Below, one piece after another: positions 17,308 through 28,676 of a stretch of DNA of 64,000 nt. Each line of letters begins with the position of its first letter. The first letter of the stretch is position 1. Both the position numbers and the translations under genes were made by a program. The notes beneath the pieces are model-generated. The model did not search any database, was not told where the DNA came from, and saw only the letters and a list, made by a program, of their open reading frames with translations. The DNA is from Candidatus Ferrigenium bremense (GTDB lineage: Bacteria; Pseudomonadota; Gammaproteobacteria; Burkholderiales; Gallionellaceae), in assembly GCA_019449635.1 (NCBI GenBank), contig JAGRPI010000023.1:1-64000 (forward strand). The letters run 5' to 3'.

Positions 17308-20052
17308 CTAATTCAATTTGCCATGGCACTGCTTGTATTTCCTGCCTGATCCGCATGGGCACGGATCGTTGCGCCCCACTTTCTGCCCGCTGCGCATAAA
17401 CGGTTTATGCTCTTCATCGGTTGACTGGACATCGGTTGGTTGCGCCAATGCCTCGTCATAATCGGCGTGATGATACTGCACATTTTCCAGCGCGGGGGGC
17501 GCTTCTGCCGACTCGACATCCGCCTCGCTGCGCACTTGCACGGTCATCAATATCTGCGTCACTTCGCGCTTGACCGCGTCCAGCATCAGGGAAAACAGCT
17601 CGAAAGCCTCGCGCTTGTATTCCTGCTTGGGGTTCTTTTGCGCATAACCGCGCAAATGGATGCCCTGGCGCAGATGATCCAGCGCGGCAAGATGTTCGCG
17701 CCAGTGCATATCCAGGCTTTGCAGCATGATGACGCGCTCGTAGTGGTGCATGACTTCCGCGCCCACCCCTTCGACCTTGGCCTGATATTGCTGCTGCGCA
17801 TGTTCGGCGACGCGGGCACGCAGCGCTGCCTCATTGAACTGCTTGTCTTCCTCCAGCCACCGCACCAACGGTAATTCCAGGCGGAATTCGGCGGCCAAGG
17901 CCTTTTCCAGCGAGTGCACATCCCATTGCTCTTCCATGCTGTGCGGCGGAATGTACTGGCTGATGGTATCTTCCAGCACCCCTTCGCGCATCGCCTGGAT
18001 GGTTTCGGAAATATCGGAGCTTTCCAGCAGCTCGCCGCGCTGCTGATAGATCACCTTGCGCTGGTCGTTGGCGACATCGTCATATTCGAGGATCTGTTTG
18101 CGCATGTCGAAGTTGCGCGCCTCGACCTTGCGCTGCGCATTCTCGATGGCGCGCGTTACCCAGCTATGCTCGATGGCTTCGCCCTCCGGCAGCTTGAATC
18201 GGCTCATGATCGCCGCGACACGGTCGGAGGCGAAGATGCGCAACAGCGGGTCTTCCAGCGACAGGTAAAAGCGGCTGGAGCCGGGGTCGCCCTGGCGCCC
18301 GGAACGGCCGCGCAACTGGTTATCCACGCGGCGCGACTCGTGCCGTTCGGTGCCGATGATGTGCAGCCCGCCGCTGGCCAGCACCTGCTGGTGCAACTGC
18401 TGCCATTCGGATTTCAACTTTGCGATGCGCGGCTCCCTGCCAATATCATCCGGGGCGGCCTTATCCAGGCTTGCGTCGGCGTTGATGTGTTCGACCTGCT
18501 TCTCGACATTGCCGCCCAGCACGATATCCGTGCCGCGCCCGGCCATGTTGGTGGCGATGGTGACCATCCTGGGCCGTCCGGCCTGAGCGACGATCTCCGC
18601 CTCACGCGCATGCTGCTTGGCGTTCAACACCTGATGCGGCAGGTTCTCCTTTTCCAGCAGATGCGACAGCAATTCGGAATTCTCGATCGAGGTTGTGCCC
18701 ACCAGTACCGGCTGGCCGCGTTCATAGCAGTCCTTGATGTCATTGATCACCGCCTGGTGTTTCTCCCTGGCGGTGAGGTATATTTTGTCCATCATATCCT
18801 TGCGGATGGTCGGACGATTCGGCGGAATGATTACGGTTTCCAGGCCATAGATCTGCTGGAACTCATAGGCCTCGGTGTCCGCCGTACCGGTCATGCCGGC
18901 CAGCTTGTGGTACATGCGGAAATAATTCTGGAAGGTGATCGAGGCCAGCGTCTGGTTTTCCTTCTGGATCGCCACACCCTCTTTCGCCTCCACCGCCTGG
19001 TGCAGCCCGTCCGACCAGCGCCGCCCGGCCATCAAACGCCCGGTGAATTCGTCCACGATGACGACTTCGCCGTCCTGCACGACATATTGCTGGTCGCGGT
19101 GATACAGGTTATGCGCGCGCAACGCCGCATACAGATGGTGGATCAGGGTGATGTTGGCGGGATCGTACAGGCTGCCGCCGGCCGGCAGCAGGCCGGCTTC
19201 GGCAAGCAGCGCTTCAGCGCGCTCGTGGCCGGGTTCGGTGAGCAGTATCTGGTGGTTTTTTTCATCCACGCTGAAATCACCCGGCCCGTTTTCATCTTCT
19301 GCGGCCTGCCGCTGCAGCTGCGGGGCCAGCTTGTCCATGCGCAGATAGATATCGACATTGTCTTCGGCCTGGCCGGAGATGATCAGCGGCGTGCGCGCCT
19401 CGTCGATCAGGATCGAGTCCACCTCGTCCACGATGGCGTAGTTGAGCGGGCGCTGAAAACGTTCGCCGATCTGCGTCGCCATGTTGTCGCGCAGGTAGTC
19501 GAAACCGAATTCGTTGTTGGTGCCGTAAGTGACATCGGCGGCGTAAGCGGCCTGCTTGTCGTCCGACGGCATCTGCGACAGGATCACCCCCACCGACAGG
19601 CCGAGGAAGCGATACAGCTTGCCCATCCACTCGGCATCACGGCTTGCCAGGTAATCGTTCACCGTCACGACATGCACGCCCTTGCCGGAAATCGCATTCA
19701 GGTAGACCGGCAAGGTGGCCATCAGGGTTTTGCCTTCGCCGGTGCGCATTTCGGCGATCTTGCCGTAATGCAAAACCATCCCGCCGATCAGCTGCACATC
19801 GTAATGGCGCATCCCCAATGCCCGGGTGCCTGCTTCGCGTACCACGGCAAACGCTTCCGGCAACAGCGCGTCGAGGGTTTCGCCCTGCGCAAAACGCTGC
19901 CTGAAGCTATCGGTTTTCTGGCGCAGTTCCTCATCACTCAATTTGGCGATATCGGCTTCCAGTTTATTGATGGATTGAACGGTAGCGCGGTACTGCTTGA
20001 GCAGGCGATCATTGCGGCTACCAAAGACACTTTTCAGCATACTGGAAATCAT
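17308..20052 (-). CDS. secA: Preprotein translocase ATPase SecA
   Basis: SecA drives export of unfolded preproteins through SecYEG. The 914-residue length is normal for proteobacteria. Walker A is [14 protein letters not shown] near residue 100, the DEAD-like box is [20 protein letters not shown], and the helicase-C region has [15 protein letters not shown]. The C-terminal zinc motif [14 protein letters not shown] (SecB and lipid binding) is complete. GGAA precedes the start [11 protein letters not shown]. Confidence 0.98.
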   Translation of the reverse strand: MISSMLKSVFGSRNDRLLKQYRATVQSINKLEADIAKLSDEELRQKTDSFRQRFAQGETLDALLPEAFAVVREAGTRALGMRHYDVQLIGGMVLHYGKIAEMRTGEGKTLMATLPVYLNAISGKGVHVVTVNDYLASRDAEWMGKLYRFLGLSVGVILSQMPSDDKQAAYAADVTYGTNNEFGFDYLRDNMATQIGERFQRPLNYAIVDEVDSILIDEARTPLIISGQAEDNVDIYLRMDKLAPQLQRQAAEDENGPGDFSVDEKNHQILLTEPGHERAEALLAEAGLLPAGGSLYDPANITLIHHLYAALRAHNLYHRDQQYVVQDGEVVIVDEFTGRLMAGRRWSDGLHQAVEAKEGVAIQKENQTLASITFQNYFRMYHKLAGMTGTADTEAYEFQQIYGLETVIIPPNRPTIRKDMMDKIYLTAREKHQAVINDIKDCYERGQPVLVGTTSIENSELLSHLLEKENLPHQVLNAKQHAREAEIVAQAGRPRMVTIATNMAGRGTDIVLGGNVEKQVEHINADASLDKAAPDDIGREPRIAKLKSEWQQLHQQVLASGGLHIIGTERHESRRVDNQLRGRSGRQGDPGSSRFYLSLEDPLLRIFASDRVAAIMSRFKLPEGEAIEHSWVTRAIENAQRKVEARNFDMRKQILEYDDVANDQRKVIYQQRGELLESSDISETIQAMREGVLEDTISQYIPPHSMEEQWDVHSLEKALAAEFRLELPLVRWLEEDKQFNEAALRARVAEHAQQQYQAKVEGVGAEVMHHYERVIMLQSLDMHWREHLAALDHLRQGIHLRGYAQKNPKQEYKREAFELFSLMLDAVKREVTQILMTVQVRSEADVESAEAPPALENVQYHHADYDEALAQPTDVQSTDEEHKPFMRSGQKVGRNDPCPCGSGRKYKQCHGKLN

Positions 20053-20091
20053 GTTTTTCCAAACGACAAAATAATCAAAACTCTCAACTGC

Positions 20092-20127
20092 AAATAATAA
20101 AGGGTGAGGCTAACCATCACCTCACCC
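20092..20127 (-). terminator. Rho-independent terminator of the M23 peptidase gene
   Basis: GGGTGAGG pairs with CCTCACCC around 10 bases. On the minus strand the stem is followed by TTTATTATTT. It separates the peptidase transcript from secA. Confidence 0.75.
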
Positions 20128-20148
20128 TCACCAATATCTATCACCCTG

Positions 20149-21069
20149 TTAACTGGCGGCTTTTTGCAAGAAACGCACGGGATTCTGGGCGGTGCCTTTA
20201 TAGCGGACTTCGAAGTGCAAGTGATTGCCGGTGGAACGCCCGGTGCTGCCGACTTCGGCAATCTTCTCGCCGCGCCGCACCACCTGACCGACCTTCACCA
20301 GCAATCGCGAGGCATGCGCATAACGCGTCACGATGTCATTGCCATGATCGATTTCGACCATATTACCATACTGTGGGTGCTGGTCAGAATAGGCGACCAC
20401 ACCGCCTGCCGAGGCGCGAATTGCCGTCCCCGCCTGAACCATATAATCGACGCCCTCATGCATGGCATTTGCGCCGGTAAAAGGATCCAGGCGCCAGCCA
20501 AAATTCGACGAATAGAACCCCTCGCTGATCGGCGCTATCGACGGCAGCAACCTGCGGCTCAATTGGTTCTGCAACAGCATGGTTTCCAGGGCTTGCAGCT
20601 TGTCGCTGCGATCATTGACCGTCTGGGCCAATCTATTCAATTGCTGCTCCAGGCTGCTCACCGACATTTTCTGAGCAGGCAAAGCCACCAGCGGCCCGCC
20701 CTGCGCGGGTGGCTGGTCAAACCTGAATTCCTCCGGCTTCATGCCGGTCAACTTGGTCAGGCGCGCGCCAAGCGCATCCAGACGCTGCATCTGTGCCTGC
20801 ATCTGGCCAACCCTGGCCGCCATGGCGTCCAGGCTGTTATGCATATAAAACTCTTGTTTTTGCTGCTCTTCACTCTGTATCTTGGACAGGAGGGTGCGCA
20901 CCCCGTCGTTCAGGCCTTCCGGCGCGAAGCGCACCAGCGCATACTGCAACGTGAATGTCGCAGCCCACACCATCACGGACATCAGCAGCAGCAGAAACAG
21001 CACCTGCCAGCCGCCCAGCGTAATACTGCGGGTTTTTGCCAGGCGATTGGAAACTAGAATAACATTCAT
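20149..21069 (-). CDS. M23 family metallopeptidase, membrane anchored
   Basis: The 306-residue protein has one N-terminal transmembrane helix (about residues 20-42), a periplasmic coiled-coil-like stalk and a C-terminal LytM/M23 domain. The zinc-ligand pattern is visible as HEGVDY...GNHLHFEVR. It should cut peptidoglycan cross-links, or act as a regulator of amidases if inactive. The start at 21069 (MNVILVSN) has a strong GGGGGAGG site. It is often found next to secA and DUF721 in betaproteobacteria. Its start codon overlaps that of the divergent DUF721 gene. Confidence 0.93.
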   Translation of the reverse strand: MNVILVSNRLAKTRSITLGGWQVLFLLLLMSVMVWAATFTLQYALVRFAPEGLNDGVRTLLSKIQSEEQQKQEFYMHNSLDAMAARVGQMQAQMQRLDALGARLTKLTGMKPEEFRFDQPPAQGGPLVALPAQKMSVSSLEQQLNRLAQTVNDRSDKLQALETMLLQNQLSRRLLPSIAPISEGFYSSNFGWRLDPFTGANAMHEGVDYMVQAGTAIRASAGGVVAYSDQHPQYGNMVEIDHGNDIVTRYAHASRLLVKVGQVVRRGEKIAEVGSTGRSTGNHLHFEVRYKGTAQNPVRFLQKAAS

Positions 21070-21523
21070 GCCTCCCCCTTCTCGTATAATCGTGGAACCT
21101 GTGGCGCAACGATTCAAATCATTATTTAGCGGCGATCAGGAATTGCGTCCGCTACTGGCCAAGGCACAAGCCTTGTCGGCCTTGCATCGCCATTTCATCA
21201 GTGTCGCACCACCCTATCTAGCGCAAACCAGCCAGATACTGGGCCTGCAATCCGGCACGCTCAGTGTCGCCGTCGCCAACGCCGCCATCGCCGCAAAATT
21301 GCGCCAACTTGCGCCGGAACTTGTGGTTATGTTGCAAAACAGGGGGTGCGAGGTTAGCGGAATCCGCGTCAAGGTGCAAGTTTCCTTCCAGCGCAGTCAA
21401 CCCGCAGCCATCCCCCGCAAACTCGGCAAAACGGCCAAGGACGCGCTGAATGAGCTCAGTCAGACCCTGGACGATTCGCCGCTCAAGCTCGCACTGAAAA
21501 AGATGGCCGAAACCAAAAATTAG
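21068..21523 (+). CDS. DUF721 (DciA-like) protein
   Basis: The product (151 residues from the ATG at 21068) carries the DUF721 fold linked to DciA, the ancestral DnaB-helicase loader. The conserved helices run from RFKSLFSGDQELRPLLAKAQ, followed by IAAKLRQLAPELVVML. The start is uncertain: the ATG at 21068 shares CATG with the divergent peptidase start, but TATAAT at 21085-21090 looks like a -10 box, so a GTG at 21092 or 21101 with a short or missing leader is as likely. Some proteobacterial DUF721 proteins have no proven role in helicase loading. Confidence 0.78.
   Translation: MPPPSRIIVEPVAQRFKSLFSGDQELRPLLAKAQALSALHRHFISVAPPYLAQTSQILGLQSGTLSVAVANAAIAAKLRQLAPELVVMLQNRGCEVSGIRVKVQVSFQRSQPAAIPRKLGKTAKDALNELSQTLDDSPLKLALKKMAETKN
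21085..21090 (+). promoter_or_regulatory. Possible -10 box TATAAT
   Basis: A perfect TATAAT lies within the annotated 5' end of the DUF721 gene; no good -35 is seen 17 bases upstream. If real, the DUF721 start moves downstream. Confidence 0.4.
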
Positions 21524-21573
21524 GGGTGCGCGTGCCCATCCAAAGCTTTTTATGTTGATTCTGGAAAACGCAA

Positions 21574-21767
21574 TTGAGCCACGGATGGACACGGATTGAC
21601 ACAGATGAACAGCGGGCCGCGACTACTGCACATTTAACTTTCCCCCATACCGTTTGGGTGAAATACCAAACCCTCACCTCAATCCCCTCTGCGGGAGAGG
21701 ATGCAACCATTCTTCCACTTCTGTGGGCTTCATCCGTGTTTATCCGTGTAAATCTGTGGCTAATTGA
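21574..21767. repeat. CCACGGAT inverted repeat enclosing a CCCTCACC/GCGGGAGAGG repeat
   Basis: Outer arms TTGAGCCACGGATGGACACG and the region TCCGTGTAAATCTGTGGCTA pair. In the loop at about 21670-21702 lies AACCCTCACCTCAATCCCCT followed by CTGCGGGAGAGG, a member of a different repeat family. This is another nested arrangement. It lies between the convergent ends of DUF721 and ubiC; no gene is present. Confidence 0.8.
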
Positions 21768-21772
21768 GGTTT

Positions 21773-22324
21773 TCAGGTTGATTTGGCAAGACACAGGATT
21801 CCCGGCAAAAAAACTTCCGTCACCAGCAGCGGCGCGTCGTGCAGATAAAACAGCGAGCGGCGCGCCCATAACCTGTCCGGCGGATCGCTCAGTACCGCGG
21901 CAGCGCGCTGGTACAGCGGGTGTGCGCTACGCAACGCCTTGTAATGCAGCGGTTTGCGCTCCACCAGCGGATGCGCGAACAGCAATGCGCCAAGCGGCCT
22001 GCTGGCCAAGCTGCGCACGGCGTACCATGCGCCGCACAGGTGCTGCCGGGCACATGCGCTGTGCGCGAACACCACGGGCCGCCCGTCGGCATACAGGAAC
22101 ACTTCGCGCGACCAGGCTAGATGCGGCGGCGCGACCCCCAGCAGGGCGGCCTCATCCAGCGCGATGCGCGCCAGCCCGCTGCGCACGCCATGCACCGCAA
22201 AGCGGGCGCAGCGTTGCTGGATGCGCTGCGTCAGCGACCCACGATCGCGCAGCCACGGCGCAAGCCCGGTTTCACAGCCAAAAGCCGCGCCGTGCCAAAA
22301 TAAATCAGTTTTGTGAATATTCAT
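21773..22324 (-). CDS. ubiC: Chorismate lyase (chorismate pyruvate-lyase)
   Basis: UbiC cuts chorismate to 4-hydroxybenzoate and pyruvate, the first committed step of ubiquinone synthesis. The 183-residue product has the family segments WLRDRGSLTQRI, VRSGLARIALDEAALLG and, near the end, VTEVFLPGIL, with the conserved Glu. GGGAG sits directly before the ATG. ubiA, a frequent partner, is not adjacent. The protein is diverged but length and landmarks fit. Confidence 0.87.
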   Translation of the reverse strand: MNIHKTDLFWHGAAFGCETGLAPWLRDRGSLTQRIQQRCARFAVHGVRSGLARIALDEAALLGVAPPHLAWSREVFLYADGRPVVFAHSACARQHLCGAWYAVRSLASRPLGALLFAHPLVERKPLHYKALRSAHPLYQRAAAVLSDPPDRLWARRSLFYLHDAPLLVTEVFLPGILCLAKST

Positions 22325-22362
22325 TTCTCCCGTTCAAATACAGCGCTGTGGAACGAGTGCGA

Positions 22363-22480
22363 ACCCCCCTCTAACTCCCCCTCGCCAGGGGGAGAACAAA
22401 ACTGCACCTCCCCTGAAGTGGGGCAAGCAGGCAATCCGCGAAGCGGATGCTCGCACAAGGGGAGGATGGGAGGGGTTCTA
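22363..22480. repeat. Composite palindromic repeat between ubiC and recG
   Basis: The outer arms AACCCCCCTCTAACTCCCCC and AAGGGGAGGATGGGAGGGGT are inverses. Inside are two smaller hairpins, CCCCCTCGCCAGGGGG and TCCGCGAAGCGGA. The element reaches the recG stop codon. Confidence 0.75.
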
Positions 22481-24613
22481 GGCGTGCAGGTAGTCATGTC
22501 TGTTTGCCATCCAGCGCTGCAAATGCCCTCGTGCCGCCTCGGGAAAATCGCGCAGCAAGTCATCGACGGCTTGCCGCGCCTGATTCAACAAATCCTCATC
22601 CGCGCTGATGTCGGCGAAGCGCAGCATCGCCACGCCGCTTTGCCGCGCGCCGAGCAATTCGCCCGGCCCGCGCAATCGCATATCCTGTTGCGCGATGGCG
22701 AAGCCGTCATTGCTCTCGAAAACGACTTTCAGGCGCGCCCGTGCCAACTCGGAAAGCGGTTGCTGGTACAGCAGGATGCACAGGCTTTGCACCGCGCCCC
22801 GCCCCACCCGTCCGCGCAACTGGTGCAGTTGCGCCAGCCCCATGCGCTCGGCATGATCGATCACCATCAGACTGGCGTTCGGCACATCCACGCCGACTTC
22901 GATGACGGTCGTGGCGACCAGCAGCTGCAATTCGCCCGCCTTGAATGCCGCCATCACGCGCGCCTTCTCGGCATTATCCAATTTGCCATGCACCAGGCCG
23001 ATACGCAGTTCCGGGAAAGTCTGGGTGAGCAACTGGAAGGTCTCCAGCACGGTCTGCAACTGCAATGCTTCGGATTCGTCGATCAGCGGGCACACCCAGT
23101 AGGCTTGCCGCCCTTCCAGACATGAGGTACGCACCCTGGCGAACACCTCATCGCGGCGCGTATCGCTGACCAGCTTGGTGACCACCGGCGTGCGCCCCGG
23201 CGGCAATTCGTCGATCACCGACACATCCAGGTCGGCGTAATAGCTCATCGCCAGCGTGCGCGGGATCGGCGTCGCGCTCATCATCAGTTGATGTGGTTCG
23301 TGAACATTAATTGGCCGTTCGCCCTGAGCTTGTCGAAGGGCATCATCCTGAGGAAGTTGTGGTTCGACAGGCTCACCACGAACGGATTGGGAGGATTTAC
23401 CCTTGTTGCGCAACGCGAGGCGCTGCTGCACGCCGAACTTGTGCTGCTCGTCCACGATCGCCAGGCCGAGCCTGTGAAAACTGACCTGCTCCTGAAACAG
23501 CGCGTGCGTGCCGATGGCCAGCAGCGTCTCGCCGCTGGCGATGCGCTCGGCGGCGGCCTGCTTCTCCTTTTTCTTCAAACTGCCGGACAGCCACACCGGC
23601 GCAATGCCCAGCGGCGCGAACCAGTCGCGCAGCTTGAGGAAATGCTGCTCGGCGAGGATCTCGGTCGGCGCCATGAGAGCGGCCTGGTAGCCGCTCTCGA
23701 TGGCCTGCAACGCGGCAAGCGCCGCGACAACGGTCTTGCCGCTGCCGACATCGCCGAGCAGCAGGCGCTGCATCGGGTGCGGCTGCGCGAGATCGCGGCT
23801 GATCTCGGCATACACCTTTTGTTGCGCGTTGGTCAGTGCGAACGGCAAATCCTTCATCAACTGCGCAGTAAGCCGGTGCTGCGGTGCCAGTTTGGGCGCG
23901 GTACGCTTGCTGCGTTCGCGGTGATGCACGCGCATCGACAGTTGCTGCGCCAGCAGTTCGTCGAATTTGATGCGCCGCCACGCCGCATGGCTGCGCTGTT
24001 CGAGGCTGGCCACCGAAATGTCCGGCGGCGGGTTGTGCAGCAGCCGGACGCTGTCGGCGAAGGCGGCCAGCTTCATTCTTCGCAGCAGCGCATCCGGCAG
24101 GGTGTCGTCCAGCGGCAGCGTGTCCAGCGCGTTGGCGATCAGCTTGCGCAACACCGCCTGCGACAGCCCGGCAGTGGTCGGATAAACTGGCGTAAGGCTT
24201 TGCCGCAGCGGCGTGTCATCATCCACCGCACGGCACTTCGGGTGCACCATCTCCAGACCGTAATAGCCCATGCGAACCTCGCCGACGGCGCGTATCTGCC
24301 TGCCTTCGGCAAGCTGCTTCTGCTGGCTGGGATAGAAGTTCAGGAAGCGCAGGTAAAGTTCGCCGCCACCGTCCTGCAAGCGGCAAACCAGCGTGCGGCG
24401 CGGACGGAAAACAACTTCTCTGTGCGCGATGACACCCTGTACCTGCACGTTCATGCCGGGCTGCACCGTGGCAATCGGCGCGAGATGGGTCTCGTCCTCA
24501 TAACGCAACGGCAGGTGCAGCAGCAGATCGGTGCGATGATGGATGCCGAGTTTGGCAAGCTTGCTGAGGGTGACAGGCGAAATTCTGGTCGGTTGCACGG
24601 CCTGGCGATACAC
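22478..24613 (-). CDS. recG: ATP-dependent DNA helicase RecG with in-frame repeat insertion
   Basis: RecG remodels stalled replication forks and branch-migrates Holliday junctions. The wedge/OB domain is N-terminal. Helicase motifs are intact: Walker A GDVGSGKTVVAA (about 287-298), DEQH (388-391), SATPIPRTLAM (from 446), TTVIEVGVDVPNA and the late QLRGRVGRG. The product is 711 residues; about 33 of them (406-438, KSSQSVRGEPVEP...GERPINVH) are read from a repeat at 23300-23398 placed between motifs II and III. Without it the protein has about 678 residues, normal for the family. The GTG start directly abuts the ridA stop, so translation is probably coupled. Confidence 0.95.
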   Translation of the reverse strand: MYRQAVQPTRISPVTLSKLAKLGIHHRTDLLLHLPLRYEDETHLAPIATVQPGMNVQVQGVIAHREVVFRPRRTLVCRLQDGGGELYLRFLNFYPSQQKQLAEGRQIRAVGEVRMGYYGLEMVHPKCRAVDDDTPLRQSLTPVYPTTAGLSQAVLRKLIANALDTLPLDDTLPDALLRRMKLAAFADSVRLLHNPPPDISVASLEQRSHAAWRRIKFDELLAQQLSMRVHHRERSKRTAPKLAPQHRLTAQLMKDLPFALTNAQQKVYAEISRDLAQPHPMQRLLLGDVGSGKTVVAALAALQAIESGYQAALMAPTEILAEQHFLKLRDWFAPLGIAPVWLSGSLKKKEKQAAAERIASGETLLAIGTHALFQEQVSFHRLGLAIVDEQHKFGVQQRLALRNKGKSSQSVRGEPVEPQLPQDDALRQAQGERPINVHEPHQLMMSATPIPRTLAMSYYADLDVSVIDELPPGRTPVVTKLVSDTRRDEVFARVRTSCLEGRQAYWVCPLIDESEALQLQTVLETFQLLTQTFPELRIGLVHGKLDNAEKARVMAAFKAGELQLLVATTVIEVGVDVPNASLMVIDHAERMGLAQLHQLRGRVGRGAVQSLCILLYQQPLSELARARLKVVFESNDGFAIAQQDMRLRGPGELLGARQSGVAMLRFADISADEDLLNQARQAVDDLLRDFPEAARGHLQRWMANRHDYLHA
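23300..23398. repeat. In-frame TTCGCCCTGAGCTTGTCGAA repeat pair inside recG
   Basis: An inverted pair of the family (GTTCGCCCTGAGCTTGTCGA and GACAGGCTCACCACGAACGG) encodes the VRGEPVEP...LRQAQGER peptide, a known signature of this repeat translated by chance. The length keeps the frame. Confidence 0.88.
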
Positions 24614-25000
24614 CTAATCCTGGACGACCAGCACGCCATCCATCTCCACCAAAGCGGCGCGCGGCAACGCCGCCACGCCCACCGCGGCGCGCGCCGGATA
24701 CGGCTGGCGGAAATAGCTCGCCATGATTTCGTTGACCTTGGCGAAATGTTTGAGGTCGGTAAGATACACATTCAGCTTGACCAGATCGTCGAAGCTGCTA
24801 TCGGCGGCACTCGCCACCGCGCGCAGATTCTGGAACACGCGATGGACTTGCGCATCGATGCCCTCCACCATCTGCATGGTGGTCGGATCGAGGCCGATCT
24901 GCCCGGACAGGTATACCGTGCTGCCGACGCGGATCGCCTGCGAATAAGTGCCGATCGCCGCCGGCGCGTCGGGGGTCTGGATGAATTGTTTGTTTGCCAT
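24614..25000 (-). CDS. ridA: RidA family reactive enamine/imine deaminase
   Basis: RidA hydrolyses reactive 2-aminoacrylate and related enamines made by PLP enzymes. The 128-residue protein shows the family pattern: [20 protein letters not shown], the central [10 protein letters not shown], and the C-terminal catalytic Arg/Glu region [22 protein letters not shown] precedes the start at 25000. It lies directly upstream of recG. Confidence 0.93.
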   Translation of the reverse strand: MANKQFIQTPDAPAAIGTYSQAIRVGSTVYLSGQIGLDPTTMQMVEGIDAQVHRVFQNLRAVASAADSSFDDLVKLNVYLTDLKHFAKVNEIMASYFRQPYPARAAVGVAALPRAALVEMDGVLVVQD

Positions 25001-25039
25001 GATTTGCTCCGTCAAGAATCAAAACGCAATTATAGCCGC

Positions 25040-26872
<1,833 letters not shown>

Positions 26873-26992
26873 TTACCACCGGAACGCCCCGACATTACTG
26901 GCGTAACAGCGCAACATGCCCTGCCGGTTCCCCCAAAATCCCCGATTCCTGCAATAATCGCAAACATAACGATTTGAAAGAGAGTATTCGGC

Positions 26993-27655
26993 ATGATGAG
27001 CCAGGACGATTTGAAGCGCGCGGTTGCGCAGGCCGCCGTCGGATATGTGCCGATCGACAGCATCGTCGGCGTGGGCACCGGATCCACCGCCAATTTCTTC
27101 ATCGATGAGTTGGCCAAGATCAAGCACAGGATACGCGGCGCGGTCGCCAGTTCGGAGGCTTCGGCGCAGCGCTTGCGGGGGCATGGCATCGAGGTGCTGT
27201 CGCTGAATGACGCGGGCAGCCTGCCGGTGTACGTGGACGGCGCGGACGAGATCACCCGCCACCTGCACATGATCAAGGGCGGCGGCGGCGCATTGACGCG
27301 CGAGAAGATCGTCGCGGCGGCAAGCAAGAAATTCATCTGCGTGTGCGATGCCAGCAAGCTGGTGGACGTGCTGGGCAAGTTCCCGCTGCCCATCGAGGTG
27401 ATCCCGATAGCGCGCAGTTCCGTGGCGCGCCAGCTGGTCGCACTGGGCGGGCAGCCGAAGTTGCGCGAGGGCTTCACCACCGACAACGGCAACGCGATTC
27501 TCGATGTGCACGGGCTGCAGATCATGAATCCGGTGGAGCTGGAATCCACGCTGGACCACATCGCCGGCGTGGTCACCAACGGCCTGTTTGCGCGCCGCGC
27601 GGCCGATGTGCTGCTGCTCGGCACGACGGAAGGCGTGAAGACGATGACGGCATGA
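26993..27655 (+). CDS. rpiA: Ribose-5-phosphate isomerase A
   Basis: RpiA interconverts ribose-5-phosphate and ribulose-5-phosphate, needed by the pentose phosphate pathway and to regenerate ribulose-5-phosphate for phosphoribulokinase. The 220-residue product shows [24 protein letters not shown], the [14 protein letters not shown] active-site segment and the VVTNGLFA...LLGT end. A GAGAG site precedes two in-frame ATGs. It works in the same pathway as rpe and prk in this window. Confidence 0.97.
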   Translation: MMSQDDLKRAVAQAAVGYVPIDSIVGVGTGSTANFFIDELAKIKHRIRGAVASSEASAQRLRGHGIEVLSLNDAGSLPVYVDGADEITRHLHMIKGGGGALTREKIVAAASKKFICVCDASKLVDVLGKFPLPIEVIPIARSSVARQLVALGGQPKLREGFTTDNGNAILDVHGLQIMNPVELESTLDHIAGVVTNGLFARRAADVLLLGTTEGVKTMTA

Positions 27656-27663
27656 ATATTATG

Positions 27664-27800
27664 CTGTCCTTCCCCAAAGGGAAGGGACGCTTGCTTCCTC
27701 TCCCGCAAGCGGGAGATAACCAACGACTAGGCTGCCGTCTTTTGGCAGACTAGTCGGATGGCTGGTGGTTATATCAGGATTGGGGTGAGGGGTGGTGCCA
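27664..27800. repeat. CCTCTCCC palindrome interrupted by a TAGCC-hairpin element
   Basis: The outer repeat reads CCTCTCCCGCAAGCGGGAG, then the inserted unit at 27716-27775 (ATAACCAACGACTAGGCTGC ... GTTATATC), then AGGATTGGGGTGAGGGG. The join GGGAG|unit|AGG is the same internal position at which the copy at 221-274 interrupts its host repeat, in the same relative orientation. Confidence 0.82.
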
Positions 27801-27833
27801 ATGTCATCTTTCCTTCACATTTGCCGCTTACAC
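27801..27833 (+). promoter_or_regulatory. Candidate Pho box upstream of phoU
   Basis: Three 11-base units, ATGTCATCTTT, CCTTCACATTT and GCCGCTTACAC, resemble the direct-repeat PhoB site (CTGTCAT-N4-CTGTCAC pattern) and lie about 32 bases before the phoU start. The match is partial; PhoB control of phoU-ppx would fit the gene functions. Confidence 0.4.
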
Positions 27834-27864
27834 TACACGGTCAATTATTTCGAGGAATGACAGC

Positions 27865-28572
27865 ATGGGCCATGGTTATCATATTTCCCGCCAGTTCGAT
27901 GCCGAGCTTGAGGCTATCCGCGCCAACGTACTGCAAATGGGCGGCCTGGTGGAAAGCCAGGTCAAGGACGCGGTGGAATCGCTGCTGGGCGGCGACGTAG
28001 CATTGATGACCCGGGTGATCGATGACGATCATCGCGTCAACGCCATGGAAGTGAAGATCGATGAAAGCTGCAGCCAGGTGATTGCGCGCCGCCAGCCAAC
28101 GGCGGGCGATCTGCGCCTGGTGATGGCCGTGGTCAAGACCATCACCGACCTGGAGCGCATCGGCGACGAAGCCGAGAAGATCGCGCGCATGGCCAAGCTG
28201 CTGTCGCAGAAAAGCACGCTCAACCTGCCGCGCTACCACGAGATCAAGCATGCCGCCGACCTGGCGCTGGACATGCTGCGCAAATCCCTCGATGCCTTTG
28301 CGCGGCTGGACGTGGCGATGGCCGCGCAGGTGGTGCGCCTCGACGAGCAGGTGGACGAAGAGTTCCGCGCCATCATGCGCTATCTCATCACCTTCATGAT
28401 GGAAGACCCGCGCACCATTTCCACTTCGCTGGAAATCCTGTTCGTCGCAAAAGCGATCGAACGCATCGGCGACCACGCCAAAAACATGTCCGAGTACGTC
28501 ATCTACATGGTCAAGGGACGCGATGTGCGCCACGTGACCGTAGACGAGATCGACCGCGAAATCCAACAGTAA
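27865..28572 (+). CDS. phoU: Phosphate signalling protein PhoU
   Basis: PhoU links the Pst transporter to the PhoR sensor and damps phosphate uptake. The 235-residue protein has two PhoU three-helix repeats; the metal-binding acidic motifs are visible as TDLERIGDEAEKIA and KAIERIGDHAKNMSEYV. GAGGAA precedes the ATG. pst genes and phoB/phoR are not adjacent; ppx follows. Confidence 0.96.
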   Translation: MGHGYHISRQFDAELEAIRANVLQMGGLVESQVKDAVESLLGGDVALMTRVIDDDHRVNAMEVKIDESCSQVIARRQPTAGDLRLVMAVVKTITDLERIGDEAEKIARMAKLLSQKSTLNLPRYHEIKHAADLALDMLRKSLDAFARLDVAMAAQVVRLDEQVDEEFRAIMRYLITFMMEDPRTISTSLEILFVAKAIERIGDHAKNMSEYVIYMVKGRDVRHVTVDEIDREIQQ

Positions 28573-28579
28573 AGGCTAT

Positions 28580-28669
28580 GGGAGAGTGGGGAGTGGATCG
28601 GCGCGTTGCGCCTGAGTAGTAAGTGGGAAAACCCACTACCCACTACCTACTCCCTACTCCCCACTCTCC
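28580..28669. repeat. Inverted repeat of the GGAGTGGGGAGTGG family
   Basis: Left arm GGGAGAGTGGGGAGTGG and right arm CTCCCTACTCCCCACTCTCC pair. It ends eight bases before the ppx ATG, so it occupies the leader and leaves no Shine-Dalgarno site. Confidence 0.8.
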
Positions 28670-28676
28670 CGCCCTT

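Noticed and set aside
17914-20097. A 727-codon open frame on the plus strand
   Set aside because: It is antisense to secA, whose complete motifs and C-terminal zinc site are on the minus strand. The plus-strand frame is a shadow of high-GC codons (His/Gln/Val rich) with no known domain.
23300-23398. VRGEPVEP-type peptide as a protein domain in RecG
   Set aside because: The peptide is the translation of the inverted TTCGACAAGCTCAG repeat found many times between genes, so it is insertion-derived and not a functional domain signature.
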